Shown: in pieces, positions 49,433 through 61,325 of the stretch
How the letters are laid out: each line of letters starts with the position of its first letter
Position numbering within the stretch: the first letter of the stretch is position 1
Source of the DNA: Phallusia mammillata
Lineage: Eukaryota > Chordata > Ascidiacea > Phlebobranchia > Ascidiidae
Direction of reading: 5' to 3'
Assembly (NCBI GenBank): GCA_003260075.1
Contig: QLIY01000737.1
Span: forward strand, 1 to 64,000
Length of the DNA stretch: 64,000 nt
Translations under genes and position numbers: made by a program
The notes under the pieces: model-generated
The model's database searches: none
Told to the model about the DNA's origin: nothing
The model's input: the letters and a program-made list of their open reading frames with translations, nothing else

Positions 49433-51230
49433 TTAAGGAGTGAATGTGCAATCCGGAAAATGGAAAGCAGCAAAGTTGTAACTCGAGAACTCGCGTGCAT
49501 CCGTCTTTTTCAAACATCTGCAAACATTTGTAAACAACTTAATTAATAAAAAAACATGCATTAAAATGGCTTTTTCTTTTTTAAAATACTGCTATTGTCA
49601 TAATGCTAGGATTTTTTGTCTGCTTCGGGTTTTCCTTAGCACATGTCTGCCACAAGAATTTGTGTCCTACAAAATCATTTTAGCATGGTACATTGATACA
49701 AAAATGTTTTTGCTAGTTATTTTTTGTTTTTTTTGCTAAAATTTACCTGCAGCACGTTACTTTTAAATCGTCACCAGAAGAAAACAGCCCTTTTTTGGCC
49801 ATATTAACCAGCTTCCTGTCAAAACTCGCGGGAAAGCCGTGCAAACTTTTGAGCCGAAAAGAGAGTCTTCCTTCTGCAAAAACGGCAGTAACGCGTTGGT
49901 TAATGCGACAATGTAAAAGAAAAAATAAAATGCTACAAACTAAAAACTGAGTTTGAGGGTAAAATTAGTTTGCAACGTTTTCCGCTACACGATTAAATCT
50001 TCTTTTTTTCTTTTCTTTTTTCACGGGGTTCGAACCCACGACGCTCCCGGAGTCGAATCCCGATCAAGTTTTTTTATGTCTGGACGTAGGTCAGGCGCGC
50101 CGGTTAATGGTTATGCACAAGTGGGTGTCAGCGCCCCTCGGCGTTTCAAATAATACAAACGGTTTTGAACATTAAATAGGCGATAGGGGGTGTTGCTTAA
50201 AGAATATAACTGTTAGAACGGAATAGAACTTCAAGAAAAAATTTATCGTATATAATTAATATTTAATGACTTTTTTGGAAAAATCTGTATGTTAGATATG
50301 GTTCCTCATTAAAAGTATTAGTTATGAGTTTTAATTGTCTATGGATGGAAGCGTATTCACTTATCCTCGTAAGGGGATGCACAGAAAAGCCTTTTTAAAC
50401 CTTTGGTTTAAGTCAGTGGTGGGATTCAGCCGGTTCGCACCGGTTCTATAGAACCGTCTCACTAAATTTGATGAGATCAGCGAACCGGTTAGCATTACTG
50501 GTTACTGTCAAAGGAGTATGAGTCCAGCGAACCGGTTAGCATTACTGGTTACTGTCAAAGGGATTTGTGTAACAGAAACAACTGAAAAATATGACTTTTG
50601 TGACAGAACCGGCTTACACAAAAATTGAATCCCACCACTGGTTTAAGTCTTCAGTTTAGACTCACGTAAGTTTAACTCTCGTATAAGTGACCAAGGCTAA
50701 CGAATACTGGTTGTTATTGTAAATCGAATCATTTGTTGGATTTGAATCTGAGTTTGTCATACACCTTACCTCTAACGTTACAACAGTCGTTACGGTGAAA
50801 GCCAAATGAAGTTACGTCACAATTTCCCTCTAGCTGATCCGATTTTTGATCGCATCTGTAATTGCAACAGGAAAATATCAATTTATGACAAGCAGGGCAT
50901 TTGAGCCCAGTGAGTCCCCGAATCTTGTTTAAATGCAATTGGCATATCAATAAACATACTGTTGTGCGTTTAAAGTACACTTAGTTTCCTTAGTTATTAT
51001 CCTTGGTTTCAAAGGGGTTTTAAATCGAATAACCAGTGAAGCTGTATTCAATAATTAAGTGACAAATCTTACTTAATGCATTTGATTTCATCTCTTTTGC
51101 ATGTGTAAACAAACTCCCGGTGAGCAAAATTGAACAGTTGCCTCCAAGAAAACCCTGCAGCAGACGGAAACATCAGATACGTCAGAAGTCGAAACCACAG
51201 GTTAGTGACGTCACCATGCGGATATTCCAT
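49433..51230 (-). CDS. BIR-domain gene, copy 1 (complete, 151 aa)
   Basis: Exons 51230-51073, 50855-50770, 49873-49747 and 49517-49433; 456 nt in frame with GT/AG junctions. Domain 1: FRLLTYLMFP, FVYTCKRDEIKCIKC, then F-G-F-H-R-N-D-C; the His expected seven residues before the last Cys is Phe. Domain 2: FRLKSLHGFP, KVTCCRC, then FHFPDCTF; the expected ligand His is Ala. So both domains keep the BIR frame but lack a canonical zinc histidine. A different His four residues before the Cys might substitute. BIR domains mediate apoptosis-inhibitor interactions; whether this binds zinc or caspases is unknown. No RING or CARD. A hAT MITE lies in intron 2. An LRR exon and an assembly gap separate it from its upstream partner gene. 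Confidence 0.75.
50414..50640. mobile_element. hAT-type MITE (family 1, copy 3) in intron 2 of BIR gene copy 1
   Basis: Ends CAGTGGTGGGATTCA and TGAATCCCACCACTG (one end reads TTGAATCCC) are inverted repeats. The perfect 8-bp duplication GTTTAAGT flanks it at 50406-50413 and 50641-50648. Internally GCGAACCGGTTAGCATTACT occurs twice in tandem. Confidence 0.93.
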
Positions 51231-51359
51231 TTTAAACTGCAGTGTTTTAAATATACATTAGTTTAGTTTAAAGTTAAGTTGTTGTTTTTTTTATATATTT
51301 TTGCAGCATGTTTGTGGTTTAAAACAGACAAACCGTATTTGTGTTGGCTGTGCCGGAAA

Positions 51360-52393
51360 CCTTTAACTGCTGAATTCTTTTTGACAAAAATTATGGTTTA
51401 GACATGTTCTTGCTCTATGAGGTTTTATGCAAAATCGATAGAAGATAGACAAAAACTTTCTCTGGGAAAGTTGTTGGGTATAAAATTTTCTACAATTTAA
51501 AGACAATTTTTTTTCAATGACGTCATCACTTACGAAATGACGTCATTTCAATTCTATTTTATTACAAAATTGCAGTTTATTGATGTTTTTTTTCATTGCA
51601 ATTATTAGTTCCAAGTTGTTTCACAAACAATTCCTTAAAAAAATATTGATGTGTGTTTTTTCGATGACGTCATTAATTAGCCCATGACGTCATAATGAAC
51701 AATTTTAGTTTCTTGTTTTACTGTAGTAAAGGACAAAATTGATGTTTTTGAGGTTATAAAACTTGTTTTTAAAAATAATTATTGACAATCTTTCCAATTT
51801 ACTGACTTATTCTAATGTTTACCAAATACCTGTACACATAATGCTTTCACAAGTGTTTGTACATGGGATGTTTATTATGTATCATTACACCACAACATGT
51901 AAAATTTTGAAACACAGTTCACAGAAGTTAGCAGAAAAACCACAATTCCAAGCATTCCAAAGGAACTTTGCACTGATTCTTCTGTATTTGTTGTCCATTT
52001 ATGAGGCCAAATCCTCCCATCATTTGACAAATATAAATACAGTTGATGACCAAGTACAATCAAAATATAGGTCAGCAACCAACTTCCCGAGTCAAATCGC
52101 TTCTACAACAGTTGTTTTCATGATAAATAACTGCTGTCACCACTAATAGTAGCTAAACTGACTGATACAGCACTATATTCAAGCAAACCAAGGCAAATTC
52201 ACTGCCCCCAACTACCCACTTCCAAGCCCAATTCAGCCGCACACATATCGAATTGTAAATAAAGATCGCCGCAACACGCACACAAAGCCTTGAAATCAAC
52301 TCCAAACAGCTGTCTGTGAATCAACCAAGCGTAAATAAACAAAAAACGGCTCAAAAACAAAAATTAGGAAAATCCCCGCAGTTAAAGGGTTAA
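51360..52393. mobile_element. piggyBac/Looper-like MITE, copy 1
   Basis: The right end is GCAGTTAAAGGG followed by TTAA (52390-52393), matching the TTAA target and CCC...GGG ends of piggyBac-type elements. The probable left end CCTTTAACTGC at 51360-51370 is an 11-bp inverted copy, though its TTAA is degraded. The interior holds repeated TGACGTCA palindromes. No transposase is present. The part 51957-52380 recurs at 54047-54455. Confidence 0.65.
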
Positions 52394-52942
52394 GGTGTGA
52401 AAATGGGTGAATCGAAAAAAACATACAAATTTTTTTTGAAATACCTTATATTGCACCAAACAACAAAGAATATCACTCAGAGATGCTGTACTTTAGTCAG
52501 TACAGCCGTTTTTTGAAAAATACATTTTGGGGGCCTGTGGGTGAACTGCTGGGTCATTCGGGGTCAAACTTCAGGAGGATAAAATTTGGATTAATAACTA
52601 ACATTTGTCCAAATTTGAATAAATTTAAAGCACTCTTTCTTGACCAAACGCGTATAACAAACCAGCGTTAGACAGAAAAAAGAAAAAAAAAATACGAACA
52701 AAAACAATATGTGTCCCCTTCATAGAAGGGGACCCATAATAATGCAGTTTTATATGTGGTCAAGTATCAGATCCCGATTAAAGATGGGGTATCAGGTCAA
52801 CCCCAGTGCTGACTTGAATTTGCGAAAGAGTAGAAAATTATTTTTGTTGGTAAAACAAATATCAACACAGATTAACATATTTTTAGGTGAATATGATGTT
52901 TGATGTCAACACTTTAAACAAAGGAATCAATTGTCATCTCAC

Positions 52943-53119
52943 CGGTTCTTGGAGTGACAGCAAACCTGAAGCGATATGAGAAATTCCATCGGATGTTATT
53001 CCACAACCACCAAACATGCCATCACCCAAACCAAGTGACTTGACATTGCTCAAACATTTTGATATTGCTGCAGCACCAAGATCACCAATTGGGTTGCCAC
53101 CAAGGTCAAGTTCATGCAT
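52943..53119 (-). CDS. Isolated LRR exon (ribonuclease-inhibitor / NLR type)
   Basis: A 177-nt open exon with acceptor TTTAG at 53120 and donor CCG/GTGAG at 52943. It encodes about two leucine-rich repeats: LDLGGNPIGDLGAAAISKCL, then GITSDGISHIASGLLSL. The NPIGDxGAAAI style is typical of ribonuclease-inhibitor and NLR-family LRRs. No NACHT, TIR or other LRR exons are visible in the window, but 566 unknown bases lie upstream. It is either part of a gene interrupted by the gap or a stray exon carried with the flanking Looper-like repeats. Confidence 0.65.
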
Positions 53120-53480
53120 CTAAACAGTAGAAGAAGAAAAAAGGAAATGCGCGTTAAGTCTAAATTATATTTGTTTTACTGTGCTTTGTTTAATTATGTC
53201 ACAATTTAAACTAATAGTTGTGTTAACAAAAAGTTCGAGTTAGATAGCATTGAATAATGACTTGGCATTATGATTTATTACATGCGAGTATGTTATCAAT
53301 GTTAAAAACAAGTCACTTAAAACTCCGAAAACTATACTAAGTTTCGCTTTAAGTTAAGTTGTTGTGTTACACAAACAAATGCATAACAGATTTTTTAATT
53401 GTGTACTGTAAAACAAAAACTCTAAAATGTGAACAGTTATTTAAACCCAAACATCTATGTTTCATTTTATCACAATTAAG

Positions 53481-54046
53481 NNNNNNNNNNNNNNNNNNNN
53501 NNNNNNNNNNNNNNNNNNNNNNNNNNNNNNNNNNNNNNNNNNNNNNNNNNNNNNNNNNNNNNNNNNNNNNNNNNNNNNNNNNNNNNNNNNNNNNNNNNNN
53601 NNNNNNNNNNNNNNNNNNNNNNNNNNNNNNNNNNNNNNNNNNNNNNNNNNNNNNNNNNNNNNNNNNNNNNNNNNNNNNNNNNNNNNNNNNNNNNNNNNNN
53701 NNNNNNNNNNNNNNNNNNNNNNNNNNNNNNNNNNNNNNNNNNNNNNNNNNNNNNNNNNNNNNNNNNNNNNNNNNNNNNNNNNNNNNNNNNNNNNNNNNNN
53801 NNNNNNNNNNNNNNNNNNNNNNNNNNNNNNNNNNNNNNNNNNNNNNNNNNNNNNNNNNNNNNNNNNNNNNNNNNNNNNNNNNNNNNNNNNNNNNNNNNNN
53901 NNNNNNNNNNNNNNNNNNNNNNNNNNNNNNNNNNNNNNNNNNNNNNNNNNNNNNNNNNNNNNNNNNNNNNNNNNNNNNNNNNNNNNNNNNNNNNNNNNNN
54001 NNNNNNNNNNNNNNNNNNNNNNNNNNNNNNNNNNNNNNNNNNNNNN
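53481..54046. other. Assembly gap (566 N)
   Basis: Unknown sequence. ORFs drawn across it are meaningless. The sequence resumes inside the second copy of the Looper-like MITE. Confidence 1.
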
Positions 54047-54791
54047 AACTTTGCACTGATTCTTCTGTATTTGTTGTCCATTTATGAGGCCAAATCCTCC
54101 CATCATTTGACAAATATAAATACAGTTGATGACCAAATACAATCAAAATATAGGTCAGCAACCATAAACTTCCCGAGTCAAATCGCTTCTACAACAGTTG
54201 TTTTCGTGATAAATAACTGCTGTCACCACTAATAGTAGCTAAACTGACTGATACAGCACTATATTCAAGCAAACCAAGGCAAATTCACTGCCCCCAACTA
54301 CCCACTTCCAAGCCCAATTCAGCTGCACACATATCACATTGTAAACAAATATCGCCGCAACACACACGCAAAGCCCTGAAATCAACTCCAAACAGCTGTA
54401 TGTGAATCAACCAAGCGTAAAATAACAAAAAACGGTTCAAAAACAAAAATTAGGAAAAAACATGTTTTTTCCTAATTTTTACTTTCTCCTTACTGTAATT
54501 AATTTTTTTCAAATACTGACATATCATTTTTTTTGTAAAAAATTCAATTCAATATGCATAAGCTTTCAAACGCACCCCAGTTGGAAAAAATATTCGCACT
54601 GATATGATTTTTATCGCTGTTTACAACGAGGCATGTCTCGGGGCGCATTTATGCGCCCCCCNCCAATATGCATAAGCTTTCAAACGCACCCCAGTTGGAA
54701 AAAATATTCGCACTGATATGATTTTTATCGCTGTTTACAACGAGGCATGTCTCGGGGCGCATTTATGCGCCCCCCGCAGTTAAAGGGTTAA
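54047..54791. mobile_element. piggyBac/Looper-like MITE, copy 2 (left end in gap)
   Basis: It matches copy 1 at 51957-52370, then continues with about 300 bp absent from copy 1, and ends GCAGTTAAAGGG + TTAA (54788-54791). The extra part holds a strong hairpin, GGGGCGCATTTATGCGCCCC. The segment 54550-54660 is repeated at 54664-54772 across an N at 54662. Copy 1 looks like an internally deleted form. Confidence 0.7.
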
Positions 54792-55094
54792 GGCTCTTCT
54801 GGCCTGTAGGCACATTTTATAAGTGGCCCGAAAATCGGGGTTGCCAACTAAAAAATTATAATTATCAATGTTGCCAAATCAAAAAAAAAGTGGCCTGGAT
54901 TTTGGACTGGCCTGTAGGCACGTGTCTACTTTGCCTAATGTTTAATCCGGCACTGTGTTGGAATGTAGTAAATCTTTCATTGATAACGAAATCTCCTTGC
55001 AAGTAAAAGCAAAAAGCTGAGACGATTCAGAGTCATTACTTTATGACTTCAGGAAATTTTAAAGTGAAACCACAAAATCAGTCGCTAAACATGC

Positions 55095-55838
55095 TTATAA
55101 AGCAAATAGCATTGTTTTGTACAACAATAAAATAACCGAATGATTTGGTGTTGTCACATTAAAATTTCCTTGTGTTGCAATCGTGTAAGTTACCACGCTG
55201 CTGTCTTTTTGTTGAAAATCCATGCGCAAAATCCTTTTGAATACACTTGAACTTTGAGATATTGCCGGTATAGACTCTACAACTCCTTTTATGCGTTTTG
55301 CTACCATACGGTCTTGCAGGAGCGTAATGGCCTCAACGACGTCCGGAAAAGTCATGTTTGTGTATTCACCTAAATCGAACAAAAAACACCATTAATTGAA
55401 AACATTTCTCTTCATTGTTAAAGCATTCGCTTATCACTTACCTTTTAAAACCTTTTTAAAGTATTTCTCTAATGCTATTGTTTGCCAGGTATGCTCGTCA
55501 TCAGTGTTTTGACGGAGCTGCAAGCCACTAAGATAGAACATTCCTTGCTTTGAGAGCAAAAAGCAAGCAACTTTGATATGAAACGATGGTTGGTTATCAA
55601 TTTCGAAGTTTTCCAATCCAAGTTGCGTGACGAGATAAAAGCTGGACAGCAAAATATCTTTGCTTGTTAGACTGCCACTTTGCCTCTGATTATAAGCTCT
55701 GGAAGACGCCTCATAAGTTTGGGAGAGAAACTTCTCTGGAATCTCGGAGATTTTACGTAGCCCAGTGATTTTTTCCGTCATATAGCGATAATGGTCGTCA
55801 TAACCCCTTCTAACCGTTTCTTGTACAGATGGACTCAT
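55095..55838 (-). CDS. Unknown two-exon gene, copy 1 (223 aa)
   Basis: Exons 55838-55442 and 55369-55095 join in frame (672 nt). The start ATG (MSPSVQETVRRG) is the first in frame. The product is soluble-looking and probably helical, with no signal peptide or membrane segment: KFLSQTYEASSRAYNQRQ, IKVACFLLSKQGMFYLSGLQ, VVEAITLLQDRMVAKR. The related copy at 36094-36606 stops right after SSVV, so the last 25 residues here may be an extension by stop loss, or the exon may be spliced at the GTAACT there. The order with a downstream BIR gene is kept in both copies. No known family is recognised. Confidence 0.68.
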
Positions 55839-58334
55839 ATTTGCAACACAATAAAAACCTTAAAATAGTTCTAAAATGTGTCCTGCAGATAAAACACAAG
55901 TTTAGAAAAAAAAGTTCTTGTAACATTTATAGATTGCCAAAAAACTGAGTAAGAAGCGATTTTTTTTGTGTGTGTTTTTGATAACATTTTGTTACGCATT
56001 TCAAAAGCAAAACGAATAAATTTAAATAGGAAACCCTGTTGTGTGTTAGACAAGTTTCTTGACCTACAAACCACGGGCACCGACTGAAAGTTTTGCAATG
56101 AGAGGGAAGTTTTGACACATTCATACATAATTACTTGATGTATGAATGAATTACAGTATTAAGTAAGTTATGTAAATTTAGCCTTAAATAGCCTACTATA
56201 CAATACAATTGCGTTGTCGAAAACCTAAAGCACTCTACGATGTAAAAACACACGTATCATTGTGTCTGTTTTAAATACGCAAACAAGGTATTCACTGACA
56301 TTCTTTCATTTTTCGAGCATGATATTTTTTCAAAAATTGGGTTATTTAATAAAAGGTTGACTTTACGTGCCGGCGCCCAACTTTCATGCTGTTGCTGCTA
56401 TACATAGACAAACCATGTAAACCTAAATGTATTGTTTGTACCGCCGTTTTAACATTCCATTCGGGTCGCCTTCATCAGAGCAATAACACTTCAATCGTCA
56501 CATAAAACCCGAAATTAACAAAATGAAAACATCAACGAACGACATTTTGGTGCAGCAAAAAAAGAAATTGACCTTACCATTCAAAAGAGCATTGGAAAAT
56601 GGAACAAATTAACGAAACAAATTTTAAATTGCTGAGATCGATATTGTTTGCTTAGTATTGTTTTTTCACGATATATATGGCCTCGGCATCCAACGTGTAA
56701 ATATAAAGTCTGTGTACACAAGCTGTTTAGTTTCCCAGAAACGAATGAAAAAACGACCTTTCGTTACAGAGGCATTGGAGAGGTTGAAATGTGAGGTTTA
56801 CAACACAAAATGCGAAGTTAGGTAAACGATTTTGTCCGAAACACGGAGATTTACAAAAATTACTGATTATAAAAAGATAATTTGATTTTTATTGTCTAAA
56901 ACAAACTAAAAATAGCACTTAAACGAAACATTACTGATTAACAAACACGATTATCAAATTAACAAACACGGTTAAATGCGCTAGCTACTTTTAGATAAAA
57001 AATACCTCGTACGCAATAAACCTTAAAAACACGCGATACGTTATCGCGAAAAAAACTTCATGAGTCACTGAGTAAGCTTAGTGAATCGATTCACTTCAGT
57101 AAAATTGCAGACAACAGGAAATAAGTCGAGTGTAACTGAGAGAACAGCCGTCTGACATCGATGTTAAAACACTTAAGGTTTCACAAGTTTCCAAAAATTG
57201 AGATCAGATAACAAGAAAAGGTGTAGGCAAAAAGAACATATAAATGCTTTTTTTTACAAAAAAAGAACTTCAGGAAAGGCAGGAAACTAAGGCAGGAACT
57301 AACATTCCAGTGTATGGGGTGGTAAACAGGTACACATCAGAATGTAAAGATAAACGCAGACGCGCTTGGATTGCGGTTGTCCACAGCACTATTTTTAATT
57401 TTTTTCTCACATGTATACTTCATAACTGATGCTGTTATCCCATGCATCCTTTATGATTAATGTTACAATAAAGGACCGAATTGACCGGTTTACAGACATA
57501 AAATGAAAATGTTTTGAACTGTTTTAAAATGGTGGTACGTAGGTTACAATTAATACACTGCAAATGACTCACACTAAACAAATTTGTTGCTGGTCCATTA
57601 TGCACTGCTTGGTACCTATGTATTCTTGTGGCCTTTATACTGTTATAAAAAACGTTTTCCTGGATAACTTGTACACTAATCAAAAGAGTATGGATGAATT
57701 AAAAATCCGGAACGACCCAAACGCTTGACGTGGAGTCAAACATGCTGGTTGTTTGTCAAACTCCGGTCAGTACACATTGCTTCGTAAAGGAGACCAACTG
57801 TAAAGCCTAAAGTCAGGTACTTTGTTTGGGCGTCAACCCAAGCGTTCACTGTTGATTTTTGTCTGGCAACCATCCGCAAATCTTTTGTTGAACCAGCTAG
57901 ACTGTCTGAGGGTTAGGTAGCTAGGATCACGGTTTAAATGTCAGTGTCGTTTTTTGATGTCAACACCGTGTTTTATCGAAAGACTTTTTGCAGTAATTTT
58001 TGCCCTATAAATTACTTAAAATAAATTTATTAATATAAATCTCATACCTGAAACTACCATTGTCGGGAAAATCTACTAACATAAAAACTTACACCAGATG
58101 AATTTGTTAAATACCGACAGGTGCCAAAAAAAGCGGTCGCGCGTATTTAAAATGCAATGTGTTTAAAAATGCTGACGCTATTAGATCTGGGGGAGGTTAT
58201 AACCAAAAAAACAACCTAAAAACTCAGTTCCCAACGTTAAATTTAGTTTCTGATCCGATTCCAGTTCTATCCCACTGGTAATTTAAATACATGCGAGTTT
58301 TACGCCACCTAGCGGTATTCTTTAACTTTTGTGT
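55839..58334. other. Stretch upstream of the two-exon gene, no recognised gene
   Basis: It should include the promoter of the gene starting at 55838. Several ORFs of 60-85 codons lack splice support. A tail-like phrase (gtcgccttcatcagagcaata at 56465) resembles the one at 8785, possibly a retrotransposon remnant. Confidence 0.35.
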
Positions 58335-58645
58335 TTTCTGTGTGCCGTGATTGCTGGTCTGCATCGATGTTCAAGGGCTGAACCAAGTTATTGGTTTATA
58401 TTTTAACTGATTACTGGTCAACCTGGCAAACCCCTCTTACGAAGCTGGCATGTACAGCATACGAGGCAGGCCAGGGTGCTTGTGATTCGACTTTCGGCGG
58501 TCCACCAGTAAGCTACACCAGCTGACAGAGCGCTAATCCCGCAAAAACTCCTGTCGTGGGTTCGAATCCCACTGCCTTGTCATAGAAAATGCTTGGTGAC
58601 CAAACTGATTCGGTATGACGCCTTCAAAAGGCCTGACGTACTCTG
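58335..58645 (+). mobile_element. Composite tRNA-derived SINE
   Basis: It contains GTGCCGTGATTGCTGGTCTG, then CAGCATACGAGGCAGGCCAG, then a degraded tRNA-like part (about 58506-58576) with an intact B box GGGTTCGAATCCCACTG, then GCTTGGTGACC and CTGATTCGGTATGACG. The same order as at 36670. Another B-box-like piece (TTGGATTCGAACCCAAC) lies at 58816 and may mark a different SINE. Confidence 0.8.
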
Positions 58646-60550
58646 ATTGTTTGTTGTGAGTTCCTATGTACGTAAAGTTACGACCCAAATATAAAGAAAG
58701 TGATAATAAAAACGCTAATGCTTTTAAATCAAAAACGTCAGTATTTAAATCTGCACACAGTAATGGATAAACAAAAAGAACATGTGTAAAAGAAAGAAAG
58801 TAAATAGTAAAAAAGTTGGATTCGAACCCAACACTTTGTTACTTGACTCAATAATCATTAACACTAACACGTCTACAATTTGAGAGTCCTGTTTTATTTA
58901 CCCAAAATGTAAAGGAAGGCGATGTACGGTACAAGTCCGACCGTCTACTTAAACTTCAGTACAAACCCGGCCCAAAAGGTCCTTGTGGGAGAAAAACCTG
59001 CCCATTTAGGCGGCATTTTTGGCGCGAAAACTCACGTGCCTTTCTTTTTCCATGCGACGATAGGGACTTGGTTTGATCTAGGTTCCATGCCTAGATATTT
59101 CAGTTGTACACCTTCGCAAATCGAGATCAAGCTATAGTGTCCGGTATGCAGAAAGGTCTTGTTATCAATTTTACAGAGTTTTGGAGTCATAGTTTGTTGA
59201 AATGCGTTTTACGTAGTCATAAGTTTCAAGTAATGCTGTTTTAAATAAGTTGCATGAGGACTTTAAGTGATTGAACAACATGTAAGAAATTAGTAAATTA
59301 ACAGTTTTATGTAACCTATACAAATGTACAAAAGATTTCTTATTTTTTACACGGCTCTTATCGCAAACAATATTTTATACACTGCTTTGATCAGCAAGTT
59401 AAATTTTTACGCGCAATTTGCTCTATGTACCAATCGCCGCAATGAAATAGTTCCATTTTTTGCAGAATTGGCTTTTCTGGTCAAGATCAAACTATATAGC
59501 ACTTTCTCCACATAGTATAGTCCAATTTTTTGTAACTTTTAGTCACGTATGTTAGACTAAACTTTTGCAAAGGGTTGTTATAGGTTAGCGTTACCGAAAT
59601 CTGATCCTAATCGCCATTTTTAACGCACGCAAACAAAGCTCTAAAAAGCGGAGGGGAGGGGGAGGGGCCAAAGTAAATTCGCCGTACACCTTCCAGCTGG
59701 GGCTGTTGAAACGCACGCTCGAATGCGTTTCAAGCGCGCAAACTGTAACGAATTTTAAACGGTGGCTTTAGTCATGTTGTTGCGAAAGGGTCAGTAAATT
59801 GACAACGCAAATAGAAATTTTCGTTGACTAAGTAAAAGAGTGACTGAGGGTTAAGCGAATACATTTTTGGTAACTTGTTCTTAAATCAAGATTGTGATAG
59901 TCTTTATGTTTATTATAGTGCAGTAACACTAGCTGTTAAAAGCAAAACAGCCTAAAGTATCAAATAACTTAGCTGCTGTTTTTTATACAAAGATTGTTTA
60001 TTTAAACTGTGGTTCAAAAAAGGTTTCAAGAAAGTCTAATGGACTGTACCAGTGGATACAGTTTGGCCAAAATCATAGATTCTTGTTTTATTAAAGAGAA
60101 ATGTAAGCATCAGCTTAAGTTCTATTAGCAGTTAGATTAACCACAACTCAGCTGACGCACTTTAAGCACATTTTGCATATCGTTTTTTTTTGTCTTAGAA
60201 GTTAAAAAAAAATTTTCCTTGCCTTTTATAGATTAAATTACTGTTTGAAACTGCAGTAATTTGATATAGATTTGGTCATTTTGATATATTTTTGTTTTTC
60301 GCCATACGCTATATGGGTATTCTACGACAAAAAAGACAAATATTACCTATATTCAAAATATAGGTTAGTACTTAGTATTACAATATCATAAAATGATGGT
60401 TTTAGTATCTGTCACACATTTAATCAAACAATTATACAAAACCCTTCGCTTTTCTAGTGCTGAAGCAATTTGTCTAAAATACTAAGTTAATTGTAGGAAC
60501 TTACCCGGTTGCTACAAAGCACTCACACACAAAAAAAACACACACTTAAA

Positions 60551-60625
<75 letters not shown>

Positions 60626-61325
60626 TTTGTTTTTGTTTTTTAAATTAAACTGGTATCTTTGCTAGCAACGACAAAACCACATACCCGTACACTGACAACA
60701 GTTTGAAAATCGGAGTTTATGTACAACTGGTGTGTTGCAACTTTTAATTGTCGGTAACAGAGCTTCTAAGCTGCAAAGGCGTTTCAAAGCATAAAGCACT
60801 GCACTAATTTTTGCCTCACAACCAGTAGGCATGTTTTTGTACATTTTTAACAACCATATTTAAGAACGGTATTCTCCAACATGACATATAATTATCAAAA
60901 CTTGCGTACAGAACAGTAGAACCGTTTTACTGCAAAGCTGCACAAAGACATGAAAACTTCTGTACTAAACGCCCAGTCGGCGAAAACACATAACATTACG
61001 TCACAAACATCCCGGATGAACAAAAAATTCACTTCTTACAACATTGCGTATAGACTGTTAAAAATAAATGTTGTAGATTTTAGCCTTTCAAAAAATTTAA
61101 TGGTGAAAAAATAACTTCAAAGAAAGACATGTAGGTCATAAAATTAAATAAAGCTTATCAAAGAACTTCGATTCCTATTCTTAAGGTAATTACTGAAAAA
61201 ACAGTTTTAGATGATGACAAGGTAGTTTAATTTTATCAGTTAGTAGGGTAGCTCAACTATTAGTGTGTTTTAGCTGATTTGAGGTTTATAAAATACGATT
61301 TTTATGTCAGTGTGATATTTCGATT
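58646..61325. other. Stretch without recognised gene, with a 73-base poly-G tract
   Basis: Poly-G at 60551-60623 follows CACACACTTAAA. A purine-rich GGGGAGGGGGAGGGG patch lies at 59650-59668. Small ORFs (58922-59137, 59324-59515, 60662-60853) show no recognisable protein. Confidence 0.5.

Noticed and set aside
53359-54161. Long ORFs across 53.4-54.2 kb on both strands
   Set aside because: They consist almost wholly of unknown bases from the 566-N gap.
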